NCBI GenBank assembly: GCA_022925895.1
Contig: JAKSYS010000015.1
Span: forward strand, 186,001-250,000
Length of the DNA: 64,000 bases
Origin: Fragilaria crotonensis
Taxonomy: Eukaryota > Bacillariophyta > Fragilariophyceae > Fragilariales > Fragilariaceae
Reading direction: 5' to 3'
Shown: positions 1-11,266 of the stretch, one piece after another
Numbering within the stretch: the first letter of the stretch is position 1
How the letters are laid out: each line of letters begins with the position of its first letter
Translations under genes and position numbers: made by a program
The notes under the pieces: generated by a model
The model's database searches: none
What the model was told of the DNA's origin: nothing
The model's input: the letters and a program-made list of their open reading frames with translations, nothing else

Positions 1-143
1 AATGGCGGTAGTGCAATGGAGAGCAGCTGTTTTTATTGGAAGAAATGCTGAAGTGAATTATCTTGACAATGCATTGATACATGGACTGGCTGAAGTCTAT
101 CTGGGAGGGGTTGCTGGATAACATTCAGTTGCATCGTCACACA

Positions 144-425
144 TCAATAAGCTGCCAGCATGCCAAAGTTGATAATGATGCAACCATAGAATGCACTGGC
201 ATCATTTTTGATTCTTGCTAGGTTTTGTTGTTTCAGGATCCGACACAGGTCGGTGACGAGTTTGTGTGAGCATGATTGGGTCCATGGTTGTCCAAGTGGG
301 AACCAATCCATGCTGCCCTGGATGGAGAGATTCAAAGTTGAATGACCACTGGATCCTGAGAAAAAGATTGTACTCGTGTGACTTAGAACAGGTAGATAAA
401 TTGGAGCCAATTTATGTTGGGACAA
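144..425 (-). mobile_element. Reverse-transcriptase fossil fragment
   Basis: The minus-strand translation contains NLARIKNDASAFYG followed by a hydrophobic stretch. This resembles the block N-D-A-x-x-C-Y-D-R-I found in reverse transcriptases of diatom retroelements. Only a short, degraded piece is visible and the element probably runs off the left edge. The family (LINE-like or other) cannot be settled from this fragment. It looks old and broken. Confidence 0.4.
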
Positions 426-870
426 ACCTGATCCTTTTCAATCCAAACATACACCACCTTGTTGCTCCAATGGTTGACTGGCTGATCTCTCGTTTGTGAT
501 AGTGATGTCGAGGTATGTCATCAGACCATCGACTTTGACAGAATCGGTGATGAGTGCCTTTCTATGGATATCGTTCCAGCCCAAAGGAATGCACCAAGGT
601 GTTGATTTGTGCAGTTTCTTGATTCCCCATTCTAGGATATCCAAACAGGAGATCTGAGTGACATGACCAGAAGGGACTGCTGCGAAAGAGACAACGAACA
701 CTGCCAGTTGTTCATCCTCGTCGTCCTTATGCCATTCTGGTCAAAATGCCCTGATGAGATGTGTTGAGCGCATTGAGATGAATCAAGAGGTGAGAATAAA
801 TGGCGGCGCAAGCAAAATTTTTCTCCCAAATGAAAAAGCATGGAGGCTGAATGGGATGGACTGATGATTT

Positions 871-990
871 ACACAAGATGAGTGACATAATCAAGAGGCA
901 CCCACCGGAGCAGGAATGCATAGCTGGTTGACACAGAATGAGTGGAATAATTAAGAGGCACCCACTGGAGCAGGAATGCATAGCTAGCTG
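871..990. repeat. 60-bp tandem duplication
   Basis: Two adjacent 60-bp units (871-930 and 931-990) share ACACA-AATGAGTG, AAGAGGCACCCAC and GGAGCAGGAATGCATAGCT, differing at a few bases. It lies in non-coding, repeat-derived DNA. The rest of 440-2040 shows no recognisable gene; it may be the eroded 3' part of the retroelement fossil to the right or of unrelated repeats. Confidence 0.7.
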
Positions 991-2039
991 GGAACATGTT
1001 GTTGAATTTGTGATTGGACCCAATATCCTACTTGGAGGGTATGGTCATACTGTTCGTGTAAGTCGTGTAGTTAAGATGAGGAGACCGGCATTACATAGTT
1101 AGGAATGTGAAGATCAATCTCAACCGGATCAAAGCAGGAGCGGTTCAGGACCACCATTTCAGACTGGGGTGTCAAGGAACAGCCAGCAGGATGAGCGGAT
1201 CGCAATCTTTGGTTGGCGCCCCGAGCAAAGAGGAGTGTTGATTCTAGCAGGCAGGATTATTGCTCTACTACTCTCACCAAATGCGGGCATCGCTCATGAG
1301 TAGATTGTCCCTTTGCAGAAGACAGCTCATCGACTGCAAGCAACAGTCTGTCATTGAAGCACAAATTCCGGACTCTGAAGTTTATATGTGGCCACAATGG
1401 ACACACAAAATCGATCATTCAGACTGTTTGTTGGAAGCACATGCCCAGTGTATAAAATTCCCTTGCTTGGTGAGTTCATCTGGCTGCTCCAACTTGTTGA
1501 CACACAAAAAGTGTTCTCCAATTAGCATCAGTAATCACATCAGTGCAAAGAGACACTCATGCATGTCGATCATGAGAATGAAATGTGCAATCATGTCACC
1601 ACCTTACAATTGACTTGCTCAAAGCTCATTCCATATCCACAATTGGCCGACAGGTGTTTTTTTTGCTCAATTTTATCACAACGAACATGACTCTTTCCAG
1701 GTTGCTTGTCCATGACAAATTCAGAAGGCCATTGAATGTGATAACTTCAATATTGAGAAAGACCGCCCTTAAGTAGCAGGCCATAATATTCCATGATTTA
1801 ATTTCCCACGCGAGAGTGAGACCGCAGTGTTTAGTGCCGGTTCAGTCCAGCTGATGGTGAAGATAAATCCCAAATCTTATTTACGTGCTGCCGCTGTGCT
1901 CATGATTTGGAGGACTCGAGACTCAACTCACACGGCACAATACCACCCTTGTTTAGTGGATAGCATCATACCGTAGGTTCATGAATAAACTTGAACCCAT
2001 AGCCTCACCCAACGCGATGCCTCTGCTTCTTGAGATTTT

Positions 2040-5000
2040 AGCCAACTACTATACTACTATACACCAATTCCCCAGCATGATAGTGAAGAGTGCATGCAGG
2101 GCATGAAACAAGTGATCAGCATTGGCATTGTCAACATACTTGTTGATGCCAAAGTCTTTGACATTCTGACAGCAGAACATGACAAGGTGCATCACATGGG
2201 TCAAGAACCCAGCAGTATGGGCGACCGGGATATAGCCGTGCGTGGCCAGGTGTTTCACCAGGCGTGTGTTGGCAATAATGCCAGCCTGCAGTAGTAGGGT
2301 ACGTGCTGTCTGTATCTCTACGAGGACCCGGTCTCTGTGTGTACAAGAGGAAGGGGATTATACTGGGTGATAATGGATGGGGAATATCGCGGACAGGAAT
2401 TTGCGTGTGTTTGCACCTGTTCATCGGATTGTTGACGTGAAAATATGCCAGGTCGCCCAAAGCAAAGCAGCATGCATTGAGGGTGGACAGTACGCTGCTC
2501 TTGAGCAGTAGTTTAACAGTTGTTAAATCTGCAGTGGGGGTGCTCATAGTACCGGGGTATTCAATATTGTCGCCGCCGGCGGTGAAGGGGATGCATTTTG
2601 TCTCCGCCTTGAGTGGGCAGGGCTCCGCAACGATGCGGAGATAAGTTGCCTTGCGACTGGGAGGCAGCCTACCATGACGACGGATGAAGTGGATTGTGTC
2701 GGTGCTGTGGGACATATGCGGTAGGACTCCTTCTGCCAGCAGTCTACCGATTTTGTTGGCTGCACTCTGTAGCCATTCCGGGCCCATGAAATCTTCCCGG
2801 AGATACCATAAGGCGGCGCCAGATACAAGGTCGAGAACGGTATGTGCGGAATTGGAAGGGGCGTTGTTCGGCACAGCGAAGCTCACAGAGGACTCGTGGA
2901 TCCTGTGGAAGAAACTCGGTGGTGTGGTAGTTGGCAAAAGGTACGCAGAGGGCCACAAAGTGGGCATGGGCTGCTCTTGCAAGCTGGGAGGCTGAGTGGG
3001 CACACGGCATGACGCCACGTCACGTTGCACGGTTGTGTGTGCTGTGTAGCAGGACAAGGACGTTCAGGGCGGGCTTGGGCGTTGTATCACGAGCGACCGG
3101 CAGCTTGGCGGCGTCGACGGCTGTTGTCGGTGAGGGTGGTAAACGTGGTGATGATGGCAGGGACAGCAACAGCGACAGCGGCTGGCGGCAACAGGGTGGG
3201 AGAAGTGGGAAACACCATCCGTGACAGGGGGGTATCGGCCATAGGGGCCACAGTCGGAAGTCGCGGGGCAACAGCAGTGGTGCGGAAGCTCTCGCTTGGA
3301 GATGGTGTGACCGCAAGCAGTGGTGGTAGTAGGGCGGTGAAAATGAGTGGTAGCGTTGGAACAGGTGCGCCGGGCGTGTGCGCAGAGGTCGGATTGGTAA
3401 CTTCGGCAAGGATGTCCGCAAGGCACGGGAGCGCGTCGCGTTGTCGTGTTGATAATCACTGGTGATGATGGCGGATAACCGCGATGCGGGCATGGGGTGG
3501 AGGTGTGCATGTGTAAGAGGAGCTCTGGCTGCTGAAGTGGCGGCATCACTGGATGACACAACAGGGAGATGGACGTGTCGCAGGAACCTGATGACCGTGT
3601 CGGCAATGCGCTCTGCGGAAGTCTCTTTGAAGTAGAAGATGCAAGAACACCTGTAGTGGTGTCCCGGTGGCCCAAGGGTAGTACCAACCGTCAACCGCAT
3701 GTGGAGCCCATGTGCCGCGGAAGCCGGACTTCTCGTGGATCATAACGCGGGTGCCTGCGGAGCAAGGGCGTGCAAATGAAATCAAAGGCTCCATGGAGTT
3801 GCGCGAGTGCCAAGAGTTGTTGATTGATTCGGGATGCGCCGCGCAGCAGATTGCGAGGAAGAGCACTTGGGGTAGTACTAAGCGATCGCAGAGGGCGGAT
3901 TTAGAGGAAAGTAGGGATCTGTTCCGCTCCTGAGGCCCGCGATGAAGTGATTATTGAACGTGCGGATAGCGCGATCTGCAGAGTTGCGGCGGTGCACATG
4001 CGGAAGCGCGAGCTGGTAGTAGTCAATCCTCATCTTGTTGCAGGAATTGCTGGAGGGCCTGGGAGGCTTCGTTGTTGAGGCGCTGTAGACGCAGTGCCAG
4101 CCCGCTGCTCTCCAGGAGGTTGATGGTTCACGTGTATCCAGTCAGTTTACTGGGAACGGAGAGGGAGTGAAGTGGCTCTGTGTGGATGTAGTTGTTGTTG
4201 TCCTCAATGACAACAAGAAGGTAACTGTTATCGCCACTGGCTGGAAGCAACAAGGAAACGGCGAGGAAGATTGCTAGCAATTTGGCCAGTGACAAGCTGG
4301 CATTCATCAACAAAGAGATTGTGCATGCGGACGGGAGCAGACTCGTGCAGCAGGGTGGCTTGCATGCTGGGATTGGCAGCGTTGGCGACGTTGGTAGGCG
4401 GTTTGGGATCCGCCGTGATGTTGCTGGGCACGGTTTTCTAGGTGGAGCGGAGATTCGGCCGTTGCTGCTCAAGATGCCCTTCGATCGTCGGATCAAGAAA
4501 GGGGGGTGACATCGGACTTGAGTGGAAGTAAAATTCTGCCAAGTGTTTAAGTACCTGGCATCAATAGCCGCACACCACGTTGAGAGCAACCGGGAGAACA
4601 TTGCGGCATGATAGAACATAGAACGCGACTCTGTCTGCCACCGAGTTTTGGTATGAGGCGGAGAGTAGTAGCCTGGAGGGTGGCTCAGAAGAGAGTGCGC
4701 GTGCTTCAGGCGGTTTGACCAACCAAAGACCCGAAGGGGGAGCACATGCACCATGGAGGACAGAAGTGCCCTTGTGGGTGCATAGGAACAGGAGTGGCTG
4801 TGAATTGAGCCACGCAGCCATACTAGTCACATAGTTGCCCCCTGACATAAGGTTGGGGGAGAGATGGCATTTGTGGGTCCTAGCGGTAGTAGGGATGGAA
4901 TGTTGAGCGTGGCTTGCTCCGTACTAGACGAGGTGATAGTGGCACCGGTAAGGAGGAGCACGTCGAGGCCCCGGGATACTGGGCATGCATCTGTGTGGGG

Positions 5001-6390
5001 TCCAGTCATCATAGAAAATGATTGGTGCAGCCGGTGTTGAGTATGATTGTGCAGGAGTTGTTATTGGAACAGCAGATACTAGATGAGCTTTGGTGGGTGG
5101 GGAGGAGGCATCAAATTGAGGAGAGGCAGATGGATCAGGGGCAATTGTTCGTATAGGATCAAGAACTATAGTCGCAACACTGGGGATATACGCATGCTGC
5201 TGGGCTGGGAGTAGCTAGCTATCCCTCCTGGTCAGTCGACAGGTGGCACACTGGCTGCTGTTGCCGCAGCCACTGGACTGGCAGGGCTGCTCCGGGCATG
5301 CGGCCATCACGACGGGCGCTACGACCCATTTGGTTGCAATTGGTGGCAGCAGTTTGATGAATTTTGGCGGGATTGGCGGTGCAAGTGACACTGGTGTGGC
5401 TGGTGCACATGCCCACTATTCCCATGCGTCCAGCAGTACTAGCCTGACGTGGCCGCTGTTTGGCTGCTGATCATGACCGGCGTTGCGGCGGGTGTAGAGA
5501 TGACTTCAAACACCAATTGAGCTCGTTAGGACACAATCTTGGCAGCAAGAATGGTCGCGTCGGTGGTGAGCGCGGATGTGGTGCTATGATTTGCCACGCG
5601 AACACCGGTCTGAAATCTTGCTGTGGTGGAGGTAACGGACGCCACCATCCAATAATAGCCTATGTTCCGGAAATGTTCTTGGAAGGCCAAAAAGGTTTGG
5701 GCGTTGGGCTCAAGCAAACAACAATCTCTGCACGCTTCGGTGAAGAGACCAGTTGCGGCAATCATGATGTTGTAAACAATTCTAGCGACAGCTATGTAAA
5801 CTACTACTACTAAGGGCTCCAGCGCCGCATGGGCAAAGTAGACACCATCTTCAAGCTATTGTAACAACCTGTCAATGGGAGTGGGGAGCTGCCAGGTGGC
5901 CGTCATGCGACAAGCATTTTTGTCTTTCATTGCCATTGTGATTTTTCCATACTGTTTATGTAGGTGAGGAAGCATTTGGAGACACATGATGACACGCGAG
6001 AAACCGGATTGGCAATTGTTACTAGGGGCAGCATTCAGGTAAATGCTGGCTGGAGTGGCAGCAAGCATGATCTGACAAATGAGGGCCTTATTGACATCAT
6101 GGTATAGTCGAAATGTTTTCTGGCAAATAAGACGCAAGGGATTGGATTCTGTGATGTATGCGCTTGAGGGCGCATGGTTGGGGAATACGGGTTCCGCAGG
6201 AGGAGGTGCAATTGGGGGCACGAAAGGGACTCCGGCCATGGCGAGGTACGCGGCAGGAGTGATGGTCAGCATTAGATAGCTAACCATTGAGTCCACCTCC
6301 TTAATAGGCAGGAGTGGATGGAGATTGCATTGGCATTGAGTTTCGCTATAGCTCCTATTTTTGACTACCGGTATTAGACCCATAACTTGT
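2040..6390 (-). mobile_element. Old Copia-order retroelement fossil (gag-PR-INT-RT)
   Basis: A decayed retroelement lies on the minus strand. In order from the right there is a gag-like block (about 6383-5856, with FRLYHDVNKAL and LPHLHKQYGKIT), a zinc-knuckle-like stretch (5425-5219), a protease/spacer region (about 5012-4561), integrase-like blocks (about 4754-4128 and 3866-3546, with GTRVMIHEKSGFRGTWAPHA), and a reverse-transcriptase block (about 3057-2049, with FTAGGDNIEYPGT and PTADLTTVKLLLKSSVLST, then VKDFGINKYVDNANADHLF). Integrase before RT is the Copia order. The wording matches a retroelement family I know from diatoms, from memory. It is heavily broken with many interruptions, no LTR pair was recognised, and it looks old. 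Plus-strand reading frames in this interval are shadows. Confidence 0.65.
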
Positions 6391-6896
6391 TGTAGTGTAG
6401 ATACGACTACTGGAGTACTTGGTGCTACAGTTATCTACAGTACTAATACAAGATAGTGGCGAGAAGTGATTTACGATGAACCCAAAACGCGGTTGACTTA
6501 GACCGAAATGTCATACTGCTATGCACATCAACATCGGGATACTAAACATACATACTTCTTCTCTGTTTTGCATTATATAGAAGTACTATTCGTCAAATTT
6601 TGAAAGTACAACTGAGAGGAGTCCGAAGTTCGAAAAATATGTTCGAAAACAACAAAACTTCGGGATACCGAGGGCCAGAAATCCACCTTGAAGACATGGA
6701 GGCAGGCATTTCAAGAATATTTGTGACCCCCTGAGCAAAATCAAGGCCCTGAGGCCTGAGGTAAATTGACCTTGTACTCCTACGACCTTGCATAACCCTT
6801 GTCGACCTCTACGATACTCCTTATCCTGCGCGAGTGTTGTAACCAAGCATTTTCCACGAAGAGTTGATTGCACGCTGGTACACAGTCGGTCTTGAT

Positions 6897-7581
6897 ATGG
6901 CTTCTGACTCAATCGCCCTAGGAAAGCAAGACAAAAAAAACGGGATCGCGTCGAATCCCCTGAGGCGATTCTGGCGTCGTCCGAGCCCTCCCCCGCCTTT
7001 TAAAGAGGATTCTGTCGATGAAGATGATGTGCTTTCAGAATTTCCAACGGAAGACGAGCGCTTCGAAAAGTCTGAGAGTGACGAAACCGATATCATGAAC
7101 CATTCCATGGCACTAATGGAATTGACGGAAAAGTCATATTCGATGCCTCGCAGACAGGCGTCAACGTACGGACGAAAGAAGAGATTGACACAACGGGAGA
7201 CCAAGCCCGTTAGGTCAATTCTTCGAAATGGAGGTGGTTTGACGTATGTTCCAAAGAGAAGTGCGTCACCCGAATGCAAACGACTTACGTTTGCACTAAG
7301 CCCAACTTTCATATCAGAAGCCGCTACGCCAGGCCGTTCCTGATTCTATCGCAAATGATAGCGTGCTTTCCTTGGATGGAGATGAGATCTTTGACACCGA
7401 TGACCCAAACGTACACGAAGCATCAATGAAATTGGGAGACTCGAGTGATGAACGGCCTACACGGCGGAGCAGTATGACTCAGTTTAAAGCAAAATCGAGC
7501 CTTGGTTTTGACGAACGTTTTGTCGGGTTCAGTGAATCAGAGATGGGTTCATTCGGAAACTTCAGTTATTCAAGCATTTGA
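6897..7581 (+). CDS. Hypothetical acidic/serine-rich protein
   Basis: I do not recognise this protein. The ATG at 6897 begins MASDSIALGKQDKKNG; a basic proline segment (RRFWRRPSPPPPF) is followed by an acidic stretch (EDSVDEDD) and a KPVRSILRNGG motif like those near phosphatase-docking or phosphorylation sites. The frame closes at 7343, yet an equally protein-like frame (AVPDSIANDSVLSLDGDEIF to the stop at 7581) follows directly. The two are joined either by one surplus base near 7331-7335 or by an intron. A GTATGT donor lies at 7244, and the only acceptor I found giving the right frame is near 7361 (118 bp). The low-complexity, charged composition suggests a disordered regulatory protein. 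No neighbour helps to assign a function. Confidence 0.6.
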
Positions 7582-7584
7582 AAT

Positions 7585-8663
7585 GCTTGACGACGCAACG
7601 ATTCACATAATTGCATAGAAAAATCTGATGTCGAGACGCCCTGTCACGATAACGATACTCGACTTTCGAGCGGCGCATTCAAGTGGAATATTGCTAGGAA
7701 ACAAAACAACATAGCATGTTGAAGGTTTCTATTGCTTCTGCAGCTACCACAGTTTACGAGCTCGAAACATAATGCGTCGTTCATCTAGTTTCTGATGTCT
7801 ACCTCACAGTTCATCATGGCTAATATTATCATGAACCAACATGGTGCCGCAAAACTTGGATGCAGTACCTTGTAAGGTTAATGCGACTTTCAAGACGTAC
7901 GAAGACACGGTTTCCACAATAGTTAAACCTCACCAACCCGAATCGTGGAGTTTGATGTGCACCTCCGAGCAAATCCGTTTGGAAAGGGTGCTGCTATAAA
8001 CGTGTCCTCGATTGCTATGTACTGAGCCGTCGTATCAGGAAGTTTCTTTATGGCGCCTATTGGTCATGTTGTCATGAATCATGTTTCTGCATTCTGGACG
8101 ACGTCGATAAGTGATTATATGGAATGCCACTACATGTACCGGTAGACTATGCCCCTCATTTTTTGGTCCGAAAGTATGACATAACAGGTTTTGTACAGCG
8201 TACAAGTACGAGTACATATCTCGTTCGTGAACCGTGCGCTACAAACAGAATACTGCTCTGGCCCATACGCACGGTACCTGGTACAATACCGTTTTTCCCA
8301 CATAGGACGTAGGACATAGTTTACAACGTACACAACTATGGCAAAGGTTCAGCTATGATACACTGTACCTGGTACGTATTTGCGGTAGACTACACTACTC
8401 AGTTGTTTGTTGTTTCAAAGGTTTATCATACCTGGTACAAGGTACAGTACGTTGTACCTGGTACAGTAGCAGTTAAGTGTCTTCAAACTTCAAACCATTC
8501 CGCCGTCAGCTACGACGTGTACTTGGCACTCGCGGAGACTCGCAGTTCGGAGTTCGGATTGGTCAGACATCAGTGCCTCACTCTAGACTTGCCCAACTGC
8601 CCTACCGTAACTGCCCTGGAGAACTGGAGTTCTGAGTTCTGAGTACAGTATTAAAGGTACATG
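7585..8663. other. Intergenic spacer rich in GTAC words
   Basis: I see no gene here. From about 8120 to 8480 the spacer contains many GTAC-centred words, including GTACCTGGTAC-like copies near 8276, 8361, 8430 and 8454. The spacer ends at the left inverted repeat of the MULE transposon. Confidence 0.6.
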
Positions 8664-8695
8664 ACAAATCCGATTAAATGTCATTCAAGTGACGT
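8664..8695 (+). repeat. MULE left terminal inverted repeat
   Basis: It starts ACAAATCCGATTAAATGTCA and ends TTCAAGTGACGT. It is the exact reverse complement of 14544-14575 over 32 bases. Similarity stops sharply on both sides. Confidence 0.9.
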
Positions 8696-8992
8696 TTTCG
8701 TGACATCATAGGAATCCTGGAAATCGGCTTTGTAATTTTTGCAAACTGAATTTCAGAACATACATGTGTGTGCTTTGACCGTTTGCCAAAATCGACGCCA
8801 GCCCGGTTGCCACAAGTTAGTTTGAAAAGTTCGAACTGCTTATTTAAATGCTCATTTTTGCCACAATTCATTACTGTTGCTGCTTTTGCTGCTGCTCATT
8901 GTACTTTGACTGCCGTCGCGTTGGTGTTGTTCCTTCTCGTTGTTATTGCATCATTGTTGTTGCGAAGGACTAGCTAGCTGACAATCAACTTT

Positions 8993-10417
8993 GACGAACC
9001 GCCGAACCGACACCAGTTGCGACGCTGCGATAGCCACTACCTGTCATACATCAGGAGTGGTGGTTGCGCTTGCATTTTTGGTGCGGTGGAGCAGTTTGCG
9101 CTCGCAACGAGGAACCGCCGAACCGACACCAGTTGTGACGCTGCGATAGCCACTACCTGTCATACATCAGGAGTGGTGGTTGCGCTCGCAATTTTGGTTC
9201 GGTGGTGGAGTTTGCGCTCGCAACGAGTTACTGCCGAACCGACACCAGTTGTGACGCTGCGATAGCCACTACCTGTCATACATCAGGAGTGGTGGTTGCG
9301 CTCGCAATTTTGGTTCGGTGGTGGAGTTTGCGCTCGCAACGAGTTACTGCCGAACCGACACCAGTTGCGACGCTGCGATAGCCACTACCTGTCATACATC
9401 AGGAGTGGTGGTTGCGCTTGCATTTTTGGTGCGGTGGAGCAGTTTGCGCTCGCAACGAGGAACCGCCGAACCGACACCAGTTGTGACGCTGCGATAGCCA
9501 CTACCTGTCATACATCAGGAGTGGTGGTTGCGCTCGCAATTTTGGTTCGGTGGTGGAGTTTGCGCTCGCAACGAGTTACTGCCGAACCGACACCAGTTGC
9601 GACGCTGCGATAGCCACTACCTGTCATACATCAGGAGTGGTGGTTGCGCTTGCATTTTGGTTCGGTGGAGGTTTGCGCTCGCGACGAGGAACCGCCGAAC
9701 CGACACCAGTTGCAACGCTGCGATAGCCACTACCTGTCATACATCAGGAGTGGTGGTTGCGCTTGCATTTTGGTGCGGTGGAGCAGTTTGCGCTCGCAAC
9801 GAGGAACCGCCGAACCGACACCAGTTGTGACGCTGCGATAGCCACTACCTGTCATACATCAGGAGTGGTGGTTGCGCTCGCAATTTTGGTTCGGTGGTGG
9901 AGTTTGCGCTCGCAACGAGTTACCGCCGAACCGACACCAGTTGCGACGCTGCGATAGCCACTACCTGTCATACATCAGGAGTGGTGGTTGCGCTTGCATT
10001 TTTGGTTCGGTGGAGGAGTTTGCGCTCGCGACGAGGAACCGCCGAACCGACACCAGTTGCAACGCTGCGATAGCCACTACCTGTCATACATCAGGAGTGG
10101 TGGTTGCGCTTGCATTTTTGGCGCGGTGGAGGAGTTTGCGCTCGCGACGAGGAACCGCCGAACCGACACCAGTTGCAACGCTGCGATAGCCACTACCTGT
10201 CATACATCAGGAGTGGTGGTTGCGCTTGCATTTTGGTGCGGTGGAGCAGTTTGCGCTCGCGACGAGGAACCGCCGAACCGACACCAGTTGCGACGCTGCG
10301 ATAGCCACTACCTGTCATACATCAGGAGTGGTGGTTGCGCTCGCAATTTTGGTTCGGTGGAGGAGTTTGCGCTCGCGACGAGGAACCGTCGAACCGACAC
10401 CAGTTGCGACGCTGCGC
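8993..10417. repeat. 116-bp minisatellite, about 12 copies, inside the MULE
   Basis: The phrase CCGAACCGACACCAGTTG recurs every 116 bases (for example at about 9003, 9119, 9235, 9351 and 9467). Each unit contains GATAGCCACTACCTGTCATA followed by CAGGAGTGGTGGTTGCGCT. Units fall into at least two variants, one with GGAGCAGTTTGCGCTCGC and AACGAGGAACCG, the other with GGTTCGGTGGTGGAG and GAGTTACTG. The variants partly alternate, which suggests higher-order amplification of dimers. All three plus frames are open across units, so the long reading frames here are an effect of composition. It lies between the left end and the 3' end of the transposase gene. Confidence 0.95.
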
Positions 10418-10464
10418 TGACGCAATTATATTTCCAAACCATAGAAAAAGTTTAGTGCAACAAG

Positions 10465-11151
10465 CATGCAGAAAGATAACGTGGGTGGGTTTGCAACATG
10501 GTGATGAACAAAGAGGATTTGTCCAACGTGCAAAGATAACGTGGGTTTTGCAAACAGCGCTGTAATGAGGATATGTCCAACGACCATGCAAGATAACGTG
10601 GGTTTTTGCAAACAGCGCGTGAAACGAGGATATGTCCAACGACCGTGAAAAGATAACGTGGGTTTTGCAAACAGCGCGTGAAACGAGGATACGTCCAACG
10701 ACCGTGCAAAAGATAACGTGGGTTTTGCAAACAGTGAAAACCCACATTATCTTTTACATATACTTCACGCTGTTTGCAAAACCCGTTATCTTTACATATA
10801 CTCACGCTGTTTGCAAAACCCATTATCTTTTTACATATACTTCATGCTGTTTGCAAAAACCCACGTTATGTTTTTATGTATACTTCACGATGTGTGCAAA
10901 AACCCGTTATGTTTTTATGTATACTTCACGCTGTTTGCAAAAACCCGTTATGTTTTACATATACTTCATGCTGTTTGCAAAAACCCACATTTTTTACATA
11001 TACTTCATGCTGTTTGCAAAAACCACGTTATGTTTTTATGTATACTTCACGATGTTTGCAAAAACCCACGTTATGTTTTTATGTATACTTCACGCTGTTT
11101 GCAAAAACCCATGTTATCTTTCTGCACGGTCGTTGGACATATCCTCGTTAC
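10465..11151. repeat. Head-to-head inverted minisatellite with central hairpin
   Basis: The left arm has five units of roughly 60 bp beginning AGATAACGTGGGTTTTGCAA and containing GAGGATATGTCCAACGACC. The right arm has about nine shorter inverted units containing GCTGTTTGCAAAAACCCACG. The far right end (TCGTTGGACATATCCTCGTT) is again the complement of the left unit. The dyad centre is a hairpin with a 19-bp stem (10708-10726 with 10737-10755, one mismatch) and a 10-base loop. It lies just downstream of the transposase stop. Confidence 0.9.
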
Positions 11152-11266
11152 ATTCACACTTGACGATACCATTCTTCCTTTTGCTACCTGGTTTGCCTTC
11201 ATTAGCTCATTTTTTTCTCTGCCGTGGAACATCTGTTTAACAAATAGCCGTTTACTCGTTATCAAT

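Noticed and set aside
3020-3700. Overlapping 200-codon frames rich in H, P and S
   Set aside because: Shadows in the old retroelement fossil; composition comes from GC-rich decayed DNA.
9017-10455. Series of plus-strand reading frames of 65-155 codons with repeated NRRTDTSC and ATTCHTSGVVVALA
   Set aside because: They follow the 116-bp minisatellite in all three frames; the unit is simply stop-free.
8993-11151. CRISPR-like array
   Set aside because: Units are contiguous near-identical 116-bp or about 60-bp repeats with no spacers, in a eukaryotic transposon.
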